A DNA stretch of 64,000 bases from JBFWUW01 sp050247075. GTDB lineage: Bacteria > Planctomycetota > Planctomycetia > Pirellulales > JBFWUW01. The notes under the pieces are model-generated. The model saw nothing but the letters and a program-made list of their open reading frames with translations, was not told the origin of the DNA and searched no databases. Position 1 is the stretch's first letter, and each line of letters opens with the position of its first letter. Below are positions 62,033 through 64,000 of this stretch, one piece after another. The stretch lies in contig JBFWUW010000025.1 in the NCBI GenBank assembly GCA_050247075.1, positions 1 to 64,000 on the forward strand, in the 5' to 3' direction. The translations under genes and the position numbers were made by a program.

Positions 62033-64000
62033 ACGACCAGTTCTCGATGTTCTGGTAAAGCGTGGTGGGACTTCCGCCGACGTTGGCCAGCGACTTGCGA
62101 TAGGCGAATTGCTCGCGAATGGTCCACAGCCCGATCATGGGGACGTCTTCGGCGGCCAGTTGGGACACCAGCGCCAGCTCGATCCGTGCCTGTTCGATGG
62201 TCTCGGCCGCGCCGATGCGGCGCAAGGCTTCATCCAGCCAGGGGCTTGCCGCGCCACAGTATCCATCGCCACCCAGCAATCGACGGGCATCGACGAAAGG
62301 ATCATAATTGGGCCATTCCACGTAGAGTAAATCCCAGTCGCCCGCCGTGGCGGATTGCGGAGTGTAGTCGAGTTCCCGCAACTTGACGGTTGGACCCAGC
62401 CCGGCGAATTGCAAGTACTCCTGGATGGCCCGCGCACCGCGCCGGGCCGATTCACCCGGTGGATGGGCTAGCACAATTGTCAACGGCCCATCGCCACCCG
62501 CCGATGACCGCTGTGCGGCCGACAATTCCGCCAATGCCACTCGCGGCTCGAACGGCAAATTCGTGGATGGCGCAACAGCCAGACTGGCCGACGGGCTGGC
62601 ACTTCCATCGGTAAAAGCCGATTCCATGATGGGCTTGAGTTGCAGCGCCCGCGCTATGCCGCGGCGAAATGACCGCTGAGCGCCCAGGGGACGGCCTTGG
62701 TTAGGGATCAGCGCGTGCAGCGTGGGCCGGGCATAATTGGCCACGGTCAGATTGGCGTGTCGGGTAAACAAGGGCGCATCCCACGGCGCAATGCGGTCGA
62801 CGCAAGCAATATCACCCGCCAGTAGCGACGACACGGCGGCGCTGGCCGCCGCGAACCGCCGCTCAATGATCTCGCTGGCTTGCGATTTGGCGTCGTAGGC
62901 AAAATGGTCGGGATTGATCTGAAAAACAGCTTCGCCCTCGCCGCGCGACACGAGCGTATAAAGTCCCGTGCCTGTTTGTGCGGGGTCATCGGCCGAGGCT
63001 CGCCACTCCAGCGGAGGAGTGGCCAGATTCGCCAGCGCCAACAGCCTGGGACCGTGCAGGTCGATTTCCAGTTGGTTGCTGGCTGTAATGCGCAACTGGG
63101 CAATCTGCTCGTTCCATTGCGGCCGCCAATTGGCGGAAGCGGGATCGGCCAGATCTTGCAGGCGACGGGCCACGTCGTAGGAGGTTACAGGTTCGCCCCC
63201 CGTCCAGCGCGCGTTGGCATGCAAGGTAAAGCCGAGCTTGGCTCCGTCCGCGGACCAGGTGCCCAATGCCGAGCGGTACTCGCCGGGGGCTTCGGCCGAT
63301 TCCGCCAGATCGTAGTTCAACAACCGCCGCTGCCGCTGCCGTGCCCAGCCGTCGGCCTGACTGGTGCCGCTAGAGGTTGCCCGGGATTCCCCCAGGTCGG
63401 CCACGCCCACGGTGATCACCCGATAACGGTCTTGAATTTGCCCCAGCAACGTCTTGGCACCCGGTAACTCTGGCCACCAATCGACGGCCTTGGAGGCGGC
63501 AATGTAGGCTTCGCGAAGTTTCTTGGCTTTGGCCGCCGCGCGGGCCGCCGATAGTTGCTCCGCCGCCTGATCCATGATGAACTGCTTGCGGGTGGCGACG
63601 ACTGGGTGCTCCTTGAACTTTTTCTCCAGGTCTTTGATCAGATCGCGGGCGGCCTCATACTGGCCCGCCGCCAGCCTGGCTTCGATGGCGGCATCGACCG
63701 TTTCGCCCAGGGCCTTTTCCAACTCTGGGTAATCCGCGTTGCGGCGATGGACTTCGTTCAGCAGGCCCAATGCCTGGTCCAGTTCGCCCTTCGCGCGCCA
63801 TGCGGCGGCCTCTGTAAACAGGCAGTTTTGCAAACCCTCCGCCACACCGGGGAAACGCGAGTCGCGCTCCTCCAGATAGAGAAAGTAATCGTATGCCTCA
63901 TCAAACCGCTGCTGCTCCACTAGTCCGGCCACCTCCTGCAACAGTAGCTCTTCAAACAGTTCCAACTTTTCGATGGCCTTCCAGGCCACCTCATACTGCT
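62019..64000 (-). CDS. TPR plus family-5 solute-binding (SBP_bac_5) protein, 5' end outside the window
   Basis: The reading frame is still open at the right edge, so the N-terminus and any signal peptide are missing; about 660 residues are visible. The first ~190 are helical TPR-like repeats (QRFDEAYDYFLYLEERDSRF, KGELDQALGLLNEVHRRNAD, AGQYEAARDLIKDLEKKFKE). From ~200 on it is a peptide/nickel-type extracellular solute-binding domain: KLGFTLHANARWTGGEPVTS, YDVARRLQDLAD, and INPDHFAYDAKSQASEIIER. The end is FAYRKSLANVGGSPTTLYQN. No ABC permease or ATPase gene is visible in the window. The TPR fusion is unusual for this family. Confidence 0.8.
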   Translation of the reverse strand, partial: QYEVAWKAIEKLELFEELLLQEVAGLVEQQRFDEAYDYFLYLEERDSRFPGVAEGLQNCLFTEAAAWRAKGELDQALGLLNEVHRRNADYPELEKALGETVDAAIEARLAAGQYEAARDLIKDLEKKFKEHPVVATRKQFIMDQAAEQLSAARAAAKAKKLREAYIAASKAVDWWPELPGAKTLLGQIQDRYRVITVGVADLGESRATSSGTSQADGWARQRQRRLLNYDLAESAEAPGEYRSALGTWSADGAKLGFTLHANARWTGGEPVTSYDVARRLQDLADPASANWRPQWNEQIAQLRITASNQLEIDLHGPRLLALANLATPPLEWRASADDPAQTGTGLYTLVSRGEGEAVFQINPDHFAYDAKSQASEIIERRFAAASAAVSSLLAGDIACVDRIAPWDAPLFTRHANLTVANYARPTLHALIPNQGRPLGAQRSFRRGIARALQLKPIMESAFTDGSASPSASLAVAPSTNLPFEPRVALAELSAAQRSSAGGDGPLTIVLAHPPGESARRGARAIQEYLQFAGLGPTVKLRELDYTPQSATAGDWDLLYVEWPNYDPFVDARRLLGGDGYCGAASPWLDEALRRIGAAETIEQARIELALVSQLAAEDVPMIGLWTIREQFAYRKSLANVGGSPTTLYQNIENWSYEQK

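Overview
The window is GC-rich and fully bacterial, and its protein families point to the phylum Planctomycetota, most likely a Pirellulales-like lineage. The evidence is the combination of DUF1501, DUF1080, DUF1207, YHYH, WD40, SdrD_B/FG-GAP and PQQ-propeller proteins, a LEPRxLL-like N-terminal signature, Hanks-type kinases with C-terminal membrane anchors, CxxC zinc-ribbon membrane proteins and a long MoxR/BatA-type operon. This assignment is inference from gene content. I saw no rRNA, tRNA or CRISPR array.

Left part (1-13.8 kb): mostly independent enzymes. In order they are a zinc-ribbon/scramblase-like membrane protein, a DUF1028 Ntn-hydrolase, a YbaK-type deacylase, a DUF1501 Tat protein, an ABM monooxygenase, a SNF2 helicase translationally coupled to an unknown partner, an alpha/beta hydrolase, a GT39-like glycosyltransferase, an amidohydrolase and a formylglycine-generating-enzyme-like protein.

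Centre (13.8-37.9 kb): thirteen minus-strand genes with overlaps or short gaps, probably one ~24-kb operon. From its 5' end: a giant PQQ-propeller/TPR protein, a terpenoid-cyclase-fold protein, a MoxR ATPase, DUF58, two VWA membrane proteins, a DUF4175-like membrane protein, a coiled-coil protein split by an in-frame TAG inside a Gly-Glu-Lys repeat (counted as one gene), an unknown secreted protein, an NPCBM protein, an intact HtrA-like protease, and two trypsin-fold proteins that have each lost all three catalytic residues. The last of these is fused to PDZ domains and a hydrolase-like domain.

Right-centre (38-47.5 kb): an HU protein with a strong terminator, an HpnB-like glycosyltransferase, an intact Ser/Thr kinase, a DUF1080 protein, a zinc-ribbon protein with STN/secretin-like domains, and a 1048-aa pseudokinase that also ends in an STN-like domain.

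Right (48-64 kb): a YHYH protein and a DUF1207 protein are followed by a ~3-kb accessory island (51.25-54.33 kb). The island holds a 5'-truncated Hint/polymorphic-toxin remnant, a small membrane protein bracketed by ~120-bp direct repeats, and three tandem ~189-bp repeat units. Then come panB, a 1262-aa SdrD_B/FG-GAP surface protein, a WD40 protein, an unknown anchored protein and a TPR plus SBP_bac_5 protein cut by the window edge.

The best candidates for something undescribed are the protease/pseudoprotease operon tied to the MoxR-VWA cluster, and the pseudokinase-STN locus.
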